Shown piece after piece: positions 52,217 to 63,137 of a DNA stretch of 64,000 nt. Each line of letters opens with the position of its first letter. Position 1 is the stretch's first letter. The translations under genes were made by a program, and so were the position numbers. The notes under the pieces were generated by a model. The model had not been told where the DNA came from and searched no databases. It saw only the letters and a list, made by a program, of their open reading frames with translations. The DNA is taken from contig NZ_BMOQ01000003.1 in NCBI RefSeq assembly GCF_014647155.1, positions 220,512-284,511 of the forward strand. The letters run 5' to 3'. The stretch comes from Halarchaeum nitratireducens (GTDB lineage: Archaea; Halobacteriota; Halobacteria; Halobacteriales; Halobacteriaceae).

Positions 52217-53056
52217 CTACTCCTCGGGCAGCGCGTCGCGCTCGATCGTCGTCCCCGCGCCGCGGAGCGCCGACCGGATCGGCTCGTCGGCGTTCGCGTC
52301 CGCGACGACGACGGAGGGCGCGCCGCCGCGCAGGGCCTCCTCCGCGGCCATCACCTTCCGCTTCATGAACCCCTCCGCGGCCGTCCGCAGTCCGTCGTAC
52401 TCGTCGGGCGTCGTCACGCGATCGATGAGCGTCTCGGGATCGTCGGGGTCGCGGTAGACGCCGCGGGTGTCGGTGAGGAGGACGAGGTCGGCGTCGAGCG
52501 CGCCCGCCACCGCCGCCGCCGAGCGGTCCGCGTCGCTGTTGACCGGGGTGTAAGAGCCGTCGTCCTCGACGCCGAGCATCGGGACCGACGCGACCGGCGT
52601 GTAGCCGCCGTCGAGCAATCGTTCGAGGAGGTCGTCGTTCACGTCCTCGATGGTCCCGGAGTGATCGCCGCGCTTGATCTTCTTTTTTCCATTTTCGACG
52701 ACGCGCACCGCGGACTTCCGCGGGCCCGTCAGGAGGCCGCCGTCGACGCCGGAGAGACCGACGGCGTCCACCCCCTGATTCTGCAGGCCGGCGACGAGGT
52801 CGGTGTTCACGACGCCCGGCATCGCCATCTTGAACGCCTCCATCGTCGCCTCGTCGGTGAAGCGTCCGACGACGCCGCCCGGCGTCTCCACGTACTCCGG
52901 TTCGATGCCGAGGCGCTCCAGCGTCTCGTCGACCATCGTCGACCCGCCGTGGACGACGACGACGTCCTCGCCCTCCTCTCGCAGGGCGGCGACGTCCGCG
53001 AGCGCGCCCTCGGGGTCGACGGCCCTCGCGCCGCCGATCTTGACGACGACCGTCAC
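52217..53056 (-). CDS. lysZ: [LysW]-aminoadipate/glutamate kinase
   Basis: 279-residue amino-acid kinase (ArgB/LysZ type) that phosphorylates the side chain of the substrate bound to the carrier LysW. Motifs: VVVKIGGARA, VVVHGGSTMVDETL, NTDLVAGLQNQGVDA, and VNSDADRSAAAVAGALDADL (ATP site). A GTG at 53056 is preferred as start (MTVVVKIGG); an upstream GTG at 53065 lies within an inverted repeat. In haloarchaea the gene is usually called argB and sits after argC, which is missing here. Confidence 0.9.
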   Translation of the reverse strand: MTVVVKIGGARAVDPEGALADVAALREEGEDVVVVHGGSTMVDETLERLGIEPEYVETPGGVVGRFTDEATMEAFKMAMPGVVNTDLVAGLQNQGVDAVGLSGVDGGLLTGPRKSAVRVVENGKKKIKRGDHSGTIEDVNDDLLERLLDGGYTPVASVPMLGVEDDGSYTPVNSDADRSAAAVAGALDADLVLLTDTRGVYRDPDDPETLIDRVTTPDEYDGLRTAAEGFMKRKVMAAEEALRGGAPSVVVADANADEPIRSALRGAGTTIERDALPEE

Positions 53057-53181
53057 GCGAACCACCCCCCGTGGTTCGCGTGGCCCAGTCGGACCGTCGG
53101 TCCAACGCTGGTCGCGCGAGACGCGTTCGCGGCGAGCGTGGCCCAGCCAGAGCGCGCTCTGGCGTTGGTCGCGCGAGACGC
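53056..53181. repeat. Repeat cluster in the lysX-lysZ gap
   Basis: Three structured units. Unit 1: 10-bp inverted repeat CGCGAACCAC/GTGGTTCGCG at 53056-53080 around five Cs, covering the lysZ start codon. Units 2 and 3: direct repeats 57-58 bp apart sharing GCGTGGCCCAG and TGGTCGCGCGAGACGC, each with a different hairpin between them (GGACC-GTC-GGTCC and CCAGAGC-GC-GCTCTGG). The remainder up to 53225 shows nothing else. No coding frame is evident, though argC would be expected in this position. Confidence 0.8.
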
Positions 53182-53225
53182 CGCCGGCGTTGAGTGTGAC
53201 GTCGTCGAACGCCGGTCGACGGCCG

Positions 53226-54086
53226 TCATGCGGCGCTCACCCCCGGTTTCGTCTCAAGCCAGTCGACGATCCGCGCGGGGACATCCACCTCGGGCACGGC
53301 GTCGTTCAGCGCCTTGAACTCGCAGGTCGCGTTCACCTCGTGGACGGTGTATCCGTCTCCCGTCTCCATCAGGTCGACGCCGAGGAGGCCGCCGCCGACC
53401 GCGTCGCTCGCTCGCGCGACGAGAGCCGCGATCTCGTCGTCGATCGCGAAGGCCGTCGCCTCGCCGCCGCGTGCGGCGTTCGTGATCCAGTGCTCGGAGG
53501 AGCGCGTCATCGCCGCGATGGGCTCGCCGTCCGCCGCCACGACCCGGATGTCGCGATCGGGTTTCGGGACGAACTCCTGGACGTAGAAGACCGAGTGCTC
53601 GTAGCTCCCGAGGGTCTGTTTGTGTTCGAGGATCGCCTCGGCGGCGTCGCGCGTGTCGATCTTCGCCATCAGCCGCCCCCACGATCCCGTCACGGGCTTC
53701 AGCACGCAGGGATAGCCGAAGGCCTCGATGACGTCGAGGGCGCTCTCGACGTCGAAGGCGACCTCCGTGCGGGGCGTCGGGACGCCCGCGTCGGCGAGCG
53801 CGATACTCCCGCGGACCTTGTCCGCGCACGTCGAGGTCGGCTCCGAGCCGTTCACGACGGGGAGGTCGTAATGCTCGCAGAACCGACTCACGTAGCGCAC
53901 CCGCGAGGACTCCTGGCACCGGTTCAACACGAGGTCGAGGTCGTCGAACTCGTCGGGTCGATCGCCGATGGCGAAACGCGGCTCGCGGACGTCGATCTTC
54001 GCCACGTCGTGGCCGCGCTCGCGGAGCGTCTCGAGCAGGAGGGTCTCGTCCTTCCGGATCCGCGAGTAGCAGAAACCCAGCCGCAT
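53226..54086 (-). CDS. lysX: LysX/ArgX ligase joining substrate to LysW
   Basis: 286-residue ATP-grasp ligase that attaches glutamate or 2-aminoadipate to the C-terminal Glu of LysW. RimK-like N-terminal domain (MRLGFCYSRIRKDETLLLE), ATP-binding GYPCVLKPVTGSWGRLMAKI, and metal-binding GVDLMETGDGYTVHEVNATC (E and N ligands). Glutamate versus aminoadipate specificity is unresolved; in haloarchaea the usual route is arginine (ArgX). The ATG directly abuts the lysW stop, zero spacer. Confidence 0.92.
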   Translation of the reverse strand: MRLGFCYSRIRKDETLLLETLRERGHDVAKIDVREPRFAIGDRPDEFDDLDLVLNRCQESSRVRYVSRFCEHYDLPVVNGSEPTSTCADKVRGSIALADAGVPTPRTEVAFDVESALDVIEAFGYPCVLKPVTGSWGRLMAKIDTRDAAEAILEHKQTLGSYEHSVFYVQEFVPKPDRDIRVVAADGEPIAAMTRSSEHWITNAARGGEATAFAIDDEIAALVARASDAVGGGLLGVDLMETGDGYTVHEVNATCEFKALNDAVPEVDVPARIVDWLETKPGVSAA

Positions 54087-54251
54087 CTACTCGCCCCAGT
54101 CCTCGTCGAGTTCGGGGGCGAGGTCGAGCGTCACCGGGTCCTCGCCCGTCACTTCGAGCTCCGCACCGCACGTCCCGCAGTCGACGATTTCGCCCGTTTC
54201 GACCGATTCCGACAGCTCCAGTTCCGAACCGCATTCGGGGCACTCCGACAT
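54087..54251 (-). CDS. lysW: LysW amino-group carrier protein
   Basis: 54 residues, zinc ribbon with C4/C7 (CPEC) and C25/C28 (CGTC), an acidic body and the diagnostic C-terminal EDWGE whose terminal glutamate is the attachment point. Carries glutamate or aminoadipate through arginine or lysine synthesis. First gene of the lysW-lysX-lysZ unit. Confidence 0.95.
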   Translation of the reverse strand: MSECPECGSELELSESVETGEIVDCGTCGAELEVTGEDPVTLDLAPELDEDWGE

Positions 54252-54376
54252 ACGCCCGCGTTCGCGGACCGGCTACTTAGGTCTGCGCCTCGCCGTTTCA
54301 CACCGTGTCCGCCCCCGCGCGACCCCGACCCGCCGGCGGGGGGACGCTTTTCCCCCTCGGTCGCCGAGTGCGTGGC

Positions 54377-55108
54377 GTGTCCGATACGCCCGACGCGCTC
54401 GCCGATCCCGCGCCCGCCGTCGCCGCCGCGTTCGTCCGCGACGCGCGCGATCGCGGGGCCTTCTGTACCCTCCTCGGCCGCTGTCACGTCGCCTACGACG
54501 GACGGACGCGTTCGCACGCCGGTCCCGCCGATCGACTCGTCGCGCTCAAGCCCGACCGCACGCTCCTCGTGCACGCCGCCGACGGCCCGACGCCGCAGAA
54601 CCGCCTCGCCGCCGACGCCCTCGACGTGACGCACGAGGACGGGACCGTCCGCCTCGTCGCCACGCGCGAGTCGCCCGCGGAGGAGCTCGTCGTGACCTTC
54701 GAGCGCGTCGCCCGCGCGAGCGCGATGTCCGCGGAGAAGCGCGACGCCGACGTCGAGGTGTCCGGGACCGAGGCGGACCTCAAGGAGCGCGTCCTCGCCG
54801 CCCCCGAGCTCGTCGAGGACGGCTTCAGCGCGCTCGCGGCCGAGCGCGACACGCCCGCCGGCCCCGTCGACGTCTTCGGACGCGACCGAGCCGGGAACCC
54901 GGTCGCCGTCGAACTGAAGGCCGTCCGCGCCGGCCCGGACGCCGCGAGCCAACTCGCCAGATACGTCGACGCCCTCGAACGCGACCTGCACGCGGACGCC
55001 GACGTCCGGGGGATCCTCGTCGCGCCCTCCTGTACGCCCCGAACGCGGCGCGTGCTCGCCCGCGACGGCCACGAGTTCGTGAGCCTCGCGCCGTCGCGGG
55101 ACGACTGA
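54377..55108 (+). CDS. nucS: Endonuclease NucS (EndoMS)
   Basis: 243 residues from a GTG at 54377 (VSDTPDALAD); a longer GTG start at 54305 adds a basic Pro/Gly leader and is less likely. N-terminal DNA-binding/dimer domain and C-terminal RecB-like nuclease domain with DVFGRDRAGNPVAVELKAVRA (D, E-x-K) and QLARYVDALERDL. NucS/EndoMS cuts both strands at mismatches and is an alternative to MutSL. Divergent from lysW. Confidence 0.9.
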   Translation: MSDTPDALADPAPAVAAAFVRDARDRGAFCTLLGRCHVAYDGRTRSHAGPADRLVALKPDRTLLVHAADGPTPQNRLAADALDVTHEDGTVRLVATRESPAEELVVTFERVARASAMSAEKRDADVEVSGTEADLKERVLAAPELVEDGFSALAAERDTPAGPVDVFGRDRAGNPVAVELKAVRAGPDAASQLARYVDALERDLHADADVRGILVAPSCTPRTRRVLARDGHEFVSLAPSRDD

Positions 55109-55185
55109 TGCGTATAGGTGACGCGGAATCGGCATCGGCCAAACCCTTCCGGTCCGTTATGGTGTCCACGGCTGTGCGATGAGGT

Positions 55186-56661
55186 GTGGCTTCACACGAG
55201 TACACGATCGACGCGGAGTGGGATCGCCAGTACGTCGACGGTGAGTGGCGGCCGTCGGCCGACGGCGAGACGCTGACCGTCGAGAACCCCGCGACCCGAG
55301 CGACGATCGCCGAGGTCCCGGCGGGGACGGAAGCGGACGTCGACGCGGCGTACGAGGCCGCGGCGGACGCGCAGTCGGCGTGGGCGGCGACGCCGATCGA
55401 GGAGCGCCGCGAGCTCGTCGCGGACGCCCTCGAACGCATCCGCGAGGAGTCGACGGCGATCGCGACGCTCCTCGCCGCGGAGAGCGGGAGCCCGCGCGCG
55501 AAAGCGCGGACCGAGGTCGGGCTCGCGACCGGTGACTTCGAGAACGCCCTCGACCTCGAACCGCCGGGCGAGGAGGTGCGGGACGCCACCTTCGTCGAGG
55601 GCAAAGCGAACCACGTCGTCTCGGAGCCGGTCGGCGTCGTCGGCATCATCTCGCCGTGGAACTACCCCATCCACCTCACGACGCGCGCGCTCGCCCCCGC
55701 GCTCGTCCTCGGGAACACCGTCGTCGTCAAGCCCGCCTCCGATACGCCGATCACGGGCGGCCTCCTGCTCGCGAAGATCGCGGACGAGGTCGGCATCCCG
55801 GACGGCGTCGTCAACGTCGTCACCGGCCACGGCTCTGAGATCGGCGACCGGATGGCCGGCCATCCGATCCCGCGAACCGTCTCGTTCACCGGCTCGACCG
55901 CCGTCGGGCGGCGCGTCGCCTCGCAAGCCGCCGAGACGATCGCCCTCCCCGCGCTCGAACTCGGGGGCAACGGTCCGAACGTCGTCACGGCCGATGCAGA
56001 CGTGGCGCAGGCCGCGCGCGCCGGTGCCGTCGGCTCCTTCACCCACCAGGGCCAGGTCTGCATCTCGATCAACCGCCACGTGGTCCACGAGGACGTCTAC
56101 GACGAGTACGTCGAGCGCCTCGTCGAGCACGCGGAGTCGCTCTCCCTCGGTAACCCCGCGGAGAGCGACGCCGACCTCGGCCCGATCGTCAACGAGGGTC
56201 AGCGCGACGAGATCCTCGACTACGTCGAGCGAACCGTCGAGGCCGGCGCGACGCTCGAAACCGGCGGCGAGGCCGACGGCCTGTTCGTCGAGCCGACCGT
56301 CCTCTCCGGCGTGACGAACGAGATGGCCGCGGCGTGCAACGAGCACTTCGGTCCCGTCGCGCCCGTCATCCCCGTCTCCTCGACCGAGGAGGCGATCGAG
56401 ATCGCCAACGACACCGAGTACGGCCTCGCCGCCGCCGTGCAGGCCGGCGACGAGGAGACCGGTCGGTCCATCGCGGACCGGATCGACGCGGGGATGGTCC
56501 ACGTCAACGACCACCCGGTCTACGACGATCCGAAGGCGCCCTTCGGGGGCATGAAACAGTCCGGCCTCGGCCGCTACAACGGCGAGTGGGTGATGGACGA
56601 ACTCCTCGAAACGAAGTGGATCTCCGTCCAACACGAGGAGCGCGACTACGACCTCCTCTGA
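55186..56661 (+). CDS. NAD(P)-dependent aldehyde dehydrogenase
   Basis: 491 residues from a GTG start. Motifs: SPWNYPIHLTTRALAPALVL (cofactor/substrate), KPASDTPIT, FTGSTAVGRRV (cofactor glycine), LELGGNGP with catalytic Glu, GQVCISINR with catalytic Cys, and the family C-terminal PFGGMKQSGLGR. Substrate not determinable from sequence. 78 bp after nucS; stop 5 bp before the convergent mutS stop. Confidence 0.92.
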   Translation: MASHEYTIDAEWDRQYVDGEWRPSADGETLTVENPATRATIAEVPAGTEADVDAAYEAAADAQSAWAATPIEERRELVADALERIREESTAIATLLAAESGSPRAKARTEVGLATGDFENALDLEPPGEEVRDATFVEGKANHVVSEPVGVVGIISPWNYPIHLTTRALAPALVLGNTVVVKPASDTPITGGLLLAKIADEVGIPDGVVNVVTGHGSEIGDRMAGHPIPRTVSFTGSTAVGRRVASQAAETIALPALELGGNGPNVVTADADVAQAARAGAVGSFTHQGQVCISINRHVVHEDVYDEYVERLVEHAESLSLGNPAESDADLGPIVNEGQRDEILDYVERTVEAGATLETGGEADGLFVEPTVLSGVTNEMAAACNEHFGPVAPVIPVSSTEEAIEIANDTEYGLAAAVQAGDEETGRSIADRIDAGMVHVNDHPVYDDPKAPFGGMKQSGLGRYNGEWVMDELLETKWISVQHEERDYDLL

Positions 56662-56666
56662 CGCCC

Positions 56667-59312
56667 CTACTGTAGCTCGCGCTGGAGCCTGTTCAGCGTC
56701 GTCAGCGCCTGAATGGGCGTCATCTCCGCGAGGTTCAGCGCCGCCAGCTCGTCGAGCACCACGCTGTCGGCGTCGGCGCTCCCGCCGTCCGCGGTGGCGC
56801 TCGCGTCCGCCCCCGCGGCGTCGATCGCGTCCTTCGACGCCCCCTGTTCCCCTCCTTCTCCCGCGTCCTTCCCGCCCGCGTCCTCCGCGCGCTCGGCGAC
56901 GACATCGCGCGCCCGCTCGACGACCCCGGGCGGGACGCCGGCCTGCTCGGCCACCTCGATGCCGTACGAGGCGCTCGCCGCGCCCTCGGCGACCTCGTGG
57001 ACGAACGTCACGTCGTCGCCGTCGCGCGCCGCGCGGAAGTGGAGGTTGCGCGCGCCGTCGAGCGCCTCGGCGACCACCGTGAGGTCGTGGTGGTGCGTGG
57101 CGAACAGCGTGTACGCCCCCACCTCGTCGTGCAGACGCTCCGTGACGGCCTGCGCGATCGCGTAGCCGTCCGCGGTGCTCGTCCCGCGGCCCACCTCGTC
57201 GAGGACGACGAGCGAGTCCGCGGTCGCGTCGCGGAGGATGTCCGCGAGCTCCGTCATCTCGACCATGAACGTCGAGCGGCCGCCCGCGATGTCGTCGCTC
57301 GCGCCGACGCGCGTGAACACCCGATCGACGAGGGGGACGCGTGCTCGGCGCGCGGGCACGAAACTCCCGAGCTGGGCGAGCACCGCGACGAGCGCCGCCT
57401 GCCGCATGTAGGTGCTCTTCCCGCTCATGTTCGGGCCCGTCACGACCGCGAGCGGCGACTCGCGCGTGAGCGTCAGATCGTTCGGAACGAACGACTCTTC
57501 GGTCCGCTCGACGACCGGGTGGCGCCCGCCCTCGATCTCGAAGCCGTCCGCGCCGACCGTCGGCCGACAGTAGTCGTACTGGGCCGCGACCGCCGCGAGC
57601 GAGCAGAGCGCGTCCACCGTCGCGAGGGCGTCCGCGACCCGCTGGACGCGCTCGGCGGCTTCGCCGACCTCCCGGCGCACCTCGCGGAAGAGATCGAGCT
57701 CGCGGTCGTCCGCGCGCGCCGACGCGTTCATGATCTCCTCCTCGCGCTCTTTCAGCTCCGGCGTGACGAAGCGCTCCGAGTTCTTCAGCGTCTGTCGGCG
57801 CTCGTAGTTCTCGGGGACCGCATCGAGGTTCGGGTTCGTCACCTCGATGTAGTAGCCGTGGACGGAGTTGTGTCCGACCTTCAGCGAGTCGACGCCGGTG
57901 CGCTCGCGCTCCTGTGCTTCGAGGTCGTCGATCCACTGTTCGCCCGCGCGACGCGTCTCGCGCAGCTCGTCGAGCGTCTCGTCGTAGCCGTCCGCGATGA
58001 TGCCGCCCTCGGTCAGTTCGCGCTCGGGGTTCTCGCGGATCGCGTTCCCGATGAGCCCGCGGACGTCGTCGAGGCCGTCGAGTCGCGCGCGGAGGTCGCG
58101 GAGGCGCTCGCTCTCGACCTCCGCCAGCGTCGCCCGGATCTCGGGGACGACGTCGAGCGTCGCCTTCAGCGAGCGGAGGTCGCGGGCGTCCGCGCGGCGG
58201 CGCGAGACCTTCGAGATGAGCCGTTCGAGGTCGTACACGTCCGCGAGATCCGTCCCGAGCGCGTCGCGCGTGAGCGGGTCCGCGACGAGCTCCTCGACGG
58301 CGTCGTGGCGCGCCTCGATCCGATCCGCGTCGACGAGCGGGCGGCGGAGCCAGTCCTTCAGCCGGCGGCCGCCGAGCGCGCACGCCGTCTCGTCGAGGAC
58401 GTCGATCAACGCCGCCCCCTCGCTCCCGTGGACGCTCCGGCGCTCGAAGAGTTCGAGCGAGCGCAGCGCCACGCCGTCGAGCACCATGTACTCGCGGGGG
58501 TCGTAGCGCGTCAGATGCGTGAGGTAGTCGAGGCGGTCGCCCGCGCCGTCGCCCTCGCCGCCGCGGGTGTACTCCGCGTACGCGAGCAGCGCGCCGCAGG
58601 CCCGCACCTCCGCCTCGCCGCCGAGGTGGGCGTCCGGCGATCCGAAGTAGTCCGCGACGCGTCCGCGCGCGGCGTCGTCCGCGAACGCCGCGGGATCGTA
58701 CGCCGTGACCATGCAGTCGTCGGCGAAACACTCGCCGTCCGCGTCGGGCCCGACGATGGCCTCCGCGGGGTCGAAGCGCGCGATCTCGTCGCGCACCGTC
58801 GCCGCGGCGTCCGGGCCCGTCGCCACGAAGTCCCCCGTCGAGACGTCGAGGAAGGCGAGGCCGTATCCCTCGTCGCCCCGCGTCAGGCTGGCGACGAAGT
58901 TGTTGTCGTCGGAGCGCAGGAGCTCGGTCTCCGTCAGCGTCCCCGGCGTCACGACGCGCGTCACGGAGCGCTCGACGATCCCGCTCGCCTCGTCCGGGTC
59001 CTCGACCTGATCCGCGACCGCGACGCGATAGCCCGCCTCCAAGAGCCCCTCGATGTAGGAGGCGGCGCTGTCGATCGGGATGCCCGCCATCGGGTAGGAG
59101 CCCGTCGAGTCCTCGCGTTTCGTCAGCGTGATCTCGAGGATCCGCGCCGCCGTCTCCGCCGCCTCGCAGAAGAGCTCGTAGAAGTCCCCGACCTGAAAGA
59201 GCACGAGCGAGTCGTCGTACTCGTCGCAGAGGTCGTGATACTGGGCCATCATCGGCGTCAGCTCCTCGCGGTGATCGGCCATCGCCGCCGGCGGTCCCAG
59301 TGCCGCGTCCAT
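56667..59312 (-). CDS. mutS: DNA mismatch repair protein MutS (second paralogue)
   Basis: 881 residues starting [20 protein letters not shown]. Wedge motif in VGDFYELF, connector and lever domains, Walker [30 protein letters not shown] and [11 protein letters not shown]-terminal acidic/Ala-rich spacer then [20 protein letters not shown], the MutL-contact/dimerisation region. Closer to bacterial MutS1 in length and motif order than the copy at 46 kb. No mutL partner adjacent. A longer open frame upstream runs over the neighbouring gene and is rejected. Confidence 0.94.
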   Translation of the reverse strand: MDAALGPPAAMADHREELTPMMAQYHDLCDEYDDSLVLFQVGDFYELFCEAAETAARILEITLTKREDSTGSYPMAGIPIDSAASYIEGLLEAGYRVAVADQVEDPDEASGIVERSVTRVVTPGTLTETELLRSDDNNFVASLTRGDEGYGLAFLDVSTGDFVATGPDAAATVRDEIARFDPAEAIVGPDADGECFADDCMVTAYDPAAFADDAARGRVADYFGSPDAHLGGEAEVRACGALLAYAEYTRGGEGDGAGDRLDYLTHLTRYDPREYMVLDGVALRSLELFERRSVHGSEGAALIDVLDETACALGGRRLKDWLRRPLVDADRIEARHDAVEELVADPLTRDALGTDLADVYDLERLISKVSRRRADARDLRSLKATLDVVPEIRATLAEVESERLRDLRARLDGLDDVRGLIGNAIRENPERELTEGGIIADGYDETLDELRETRRAGEQWIDDLEAQERERTGVDSLKVGHNSVHGYYIEVTNPNLDAVPENYERRQTLKNSERFVTPELKEREEEIMNASARADDRELDLFREVRREVGEAAERVQRVADALATVDALCSLAAVAAQYDYCRPTVGADGFEIEGGRHPVVERTEESFVPNDLTLTRESPLAVVTGPNMSGKSTYMRQAALVAVLAQLGSFVPARRARVPLVDRVFTRVGASDDIAGGRSTFMVEMTELADILRDATADSLVVLDEVGRGTSTADGYAIAQAVTERLHDEVGAYTLFATHHHDLTVVAEALDGARNLHFRAARDGDDVTFVHEVAEGAASASYGIEVAEQAGVPPGVVERARDVVAERAEDAGGKDAGEGGEQGASKDAIDAAGADASATADGGSADADSVVLDELAALNLAEMTPIQALTTLNRLQRELQ

Positions 59313-59480
59313 ACCCGTATCCAGCGCGCCGGTTCGGAAATACCCGTCGCGTCGGGCCCCGCGCGGTCCGGCCCCGCCGGGACCACGCGTCCCGAACGCC
59401 CTCAGCGACACCGTCGCGCGGCTACCCGCCGTCCGTGCCGGTGCCGCCGGCTTCTTTCCGCCTCGGCGCGTTCGTCCCCC

Positions 59481-60101
59481 ATGGCCGAGACAATCACCGT
59501 CTTCTCCGATTACGTCTGTCCGTTCTGCTACCTCGGACGGCGCTCGCTCGACGAGTACCAGGAGAGCCGCGACGAGGCCCTCGAGATCGACTGGCACCCC
59601 TTCGACCTGCGCTCGAATCAGCGGAACGACGAGGGGGAGGTCGTCCGCGAGAGCGGGCACGACGACGAGTATTACGAGCAGGCCCGCGAGAACGTCGAAC
59701 GCCTCCGCGAGGAGTACGGCGCGGACGAGATGGCGACGACGTTCGCGGGCGACGACGTCGACTCCCTCGACGCGCAGATCGCCTCCTACCACGTGCGAGA
59801 GACCGAAGAGTACGAGACGTGGCTCGACTTCGACCGCGCGCTCTTCGCGGCGCTCTGGGAGGACGAGCGCGACATCGGCGACGTCGACGTGCTCGCGGCC
59901 GTCGCGGACGAGGTCGGCATCGACGCCGAGGCGGTCCGCGAGGCGGTGGCTGACAACGACCTGCGCGAGACGGTCCGGACGAAGTTCGGCGAGGCCCACG
60001 AGATGGGGATCACGGGCGTCCCGACGTTCGCCTACGACGGGTACGCGGCGCGGGGCGCGGTCCCGCCCGAGCAGCTCCGCCGACTCGTCGAAGGCGAGTA
60101 A
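59481..60101 (+). CDS. DsbA-like (FrnE-type) oxidoreductase
   Basis: 206-residue thioredoxin-fold protein with helical insertion. Redox motif CPFC in [16 protein letters not shown], cis-Pro GITGVPTF. No signal peptide, so cytosolic. FrnE/2-hydroxychromene isomerase-like members act as thiol oxidoreductases or isomerases. Neighbour to katG, so a redox-stress role is plausible but not shown. Confidence 0.87.
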   Translation: MAETITVFSDYVCPFCYLGRRSLDEYQESRDEALEIDWHPFDLRSNQRNDEGEVVRESGHDDEYYEQARENVERLREEYGADEMATTFAGDDVDSLDAQIASYHVRETEEYETWLDFDRALFAALWEDERDIGDVDVLAAVADEVGIDAEAVREAVADNDLRETVRTKFGEAHEMGITGVPTFAYDGYAARGAVPPEQLRRLVEGE

Positions 60102-60244
60102 CGACCCGACCCCCAGTATCCTTTCCACGACGGCTGCCGTCCGTTTCGAGCGTCCACGCCTCCCGTCACGAGGGCCGATCCACACATCCGCGAACGCCAT
60201 ACGGGAACTATTGTTTTCTCTACGAAAAATACTGGCCTCCATAG

Positions 60245-62479
<2,235 letters not shown>

Positions 62480-62647
62480 CGCCGCACACCGCGACCACAC
62501 GCCACCCCTGATCGACCGGGTCGGCCGTCGATGGGGCCGACCCCCACTCTTTCCCCTGCGCTCTCTCCGTCGAGCCGCGACGCGTTCACCGCCGGCTCGC
62601 GGCAACTTTTTTCACTCTCACGGCGATACCGTCGTCCATTCCGGGTC

Positions 62648-63100
62648 ATGACCGACTCCTCGCTCGCGCGCGTCGAGGCGGGGCTCGAAACCGCCGCCGA
62701 GCGTGTCGGCGTCGGGCGGTTCTGTCGGCCCGCGCGCGCCGTCCGCCTCTTCGAGTTCGGCGCCGTCGGTTCCTCCGGCGCGATCCTGAACGTCCTCCTC
62801 CTCCTCGCGCTGCTCGGCGACGCCCCGTACGTCGTCTCGGCCTTCGTCGCCTTCTTCGGCGCCGCGACGTGGACGTTCGCGCTCAACAGCCGCTACACCT
62901 TCGCGGCGACCGATCGCCTCCGGCGACGCTTCGTCCGCTACCTCGGCGTCTGCACGTTCGGGTACGTCGTCTACACGGCCGTTCTCACCGTCGGCCTACA
63001 GTGGCTCGCCGTCCCGCAGTGGCTCGCGTCGCTCTCCGCCGTCACCGGCGGTGGGCTCTGCAACTACGTCGGGTGCGAGTGGTACGCGTTGACGTCGTAG
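62648..63100 (+). CDS. GtrA-like membrane protein
   Basis: 150 residues with four membrane helices. Matches the GtrA family (FEFGAVGSSGAILNVLLLLA, FALNSRYTF, RFVRYLGVCTFGYVVY), proteins linked to transfer of polyprenyl-linked sugars or to teichoic/glycan decoration. Start at ATG 62648 after the AT/T-rich patch. No glycosyltransferase gene adjacent. Confidence 0.85.
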   Translation: MTDSSLARVEAGLETAAERVGVGRFCRPARAVRLFEFGAVGSSGAILNVLLLLALLGDAPYVVSAFVAFFGAATWTFALNSRYTFAATDRLRRRFVRYLGVCTFGYVVYTAVLTVGLQWLAVPQWLASLSAVTGGGLCNYVGCEWYALTS

Positions 63101-63137
63101 GGGAACGGTTTTTCGCTCCGCGAGCCACGGGTCCCGT

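Noticed and set aside
55192..58731. Minus-strand open frame of 1179 codons
   Set aside because: Arg/Gly-rich non-halophilic composition; it runs antisense through aldehyde dehydrogenase and out of frame through mutS.
56997..59480. Plus-strand N-terminal extension of the DsbA-like gene
   Set aside because: Antisense of mutS; only the part from the ATG at 59481 has thioredoxin-fold sequence.
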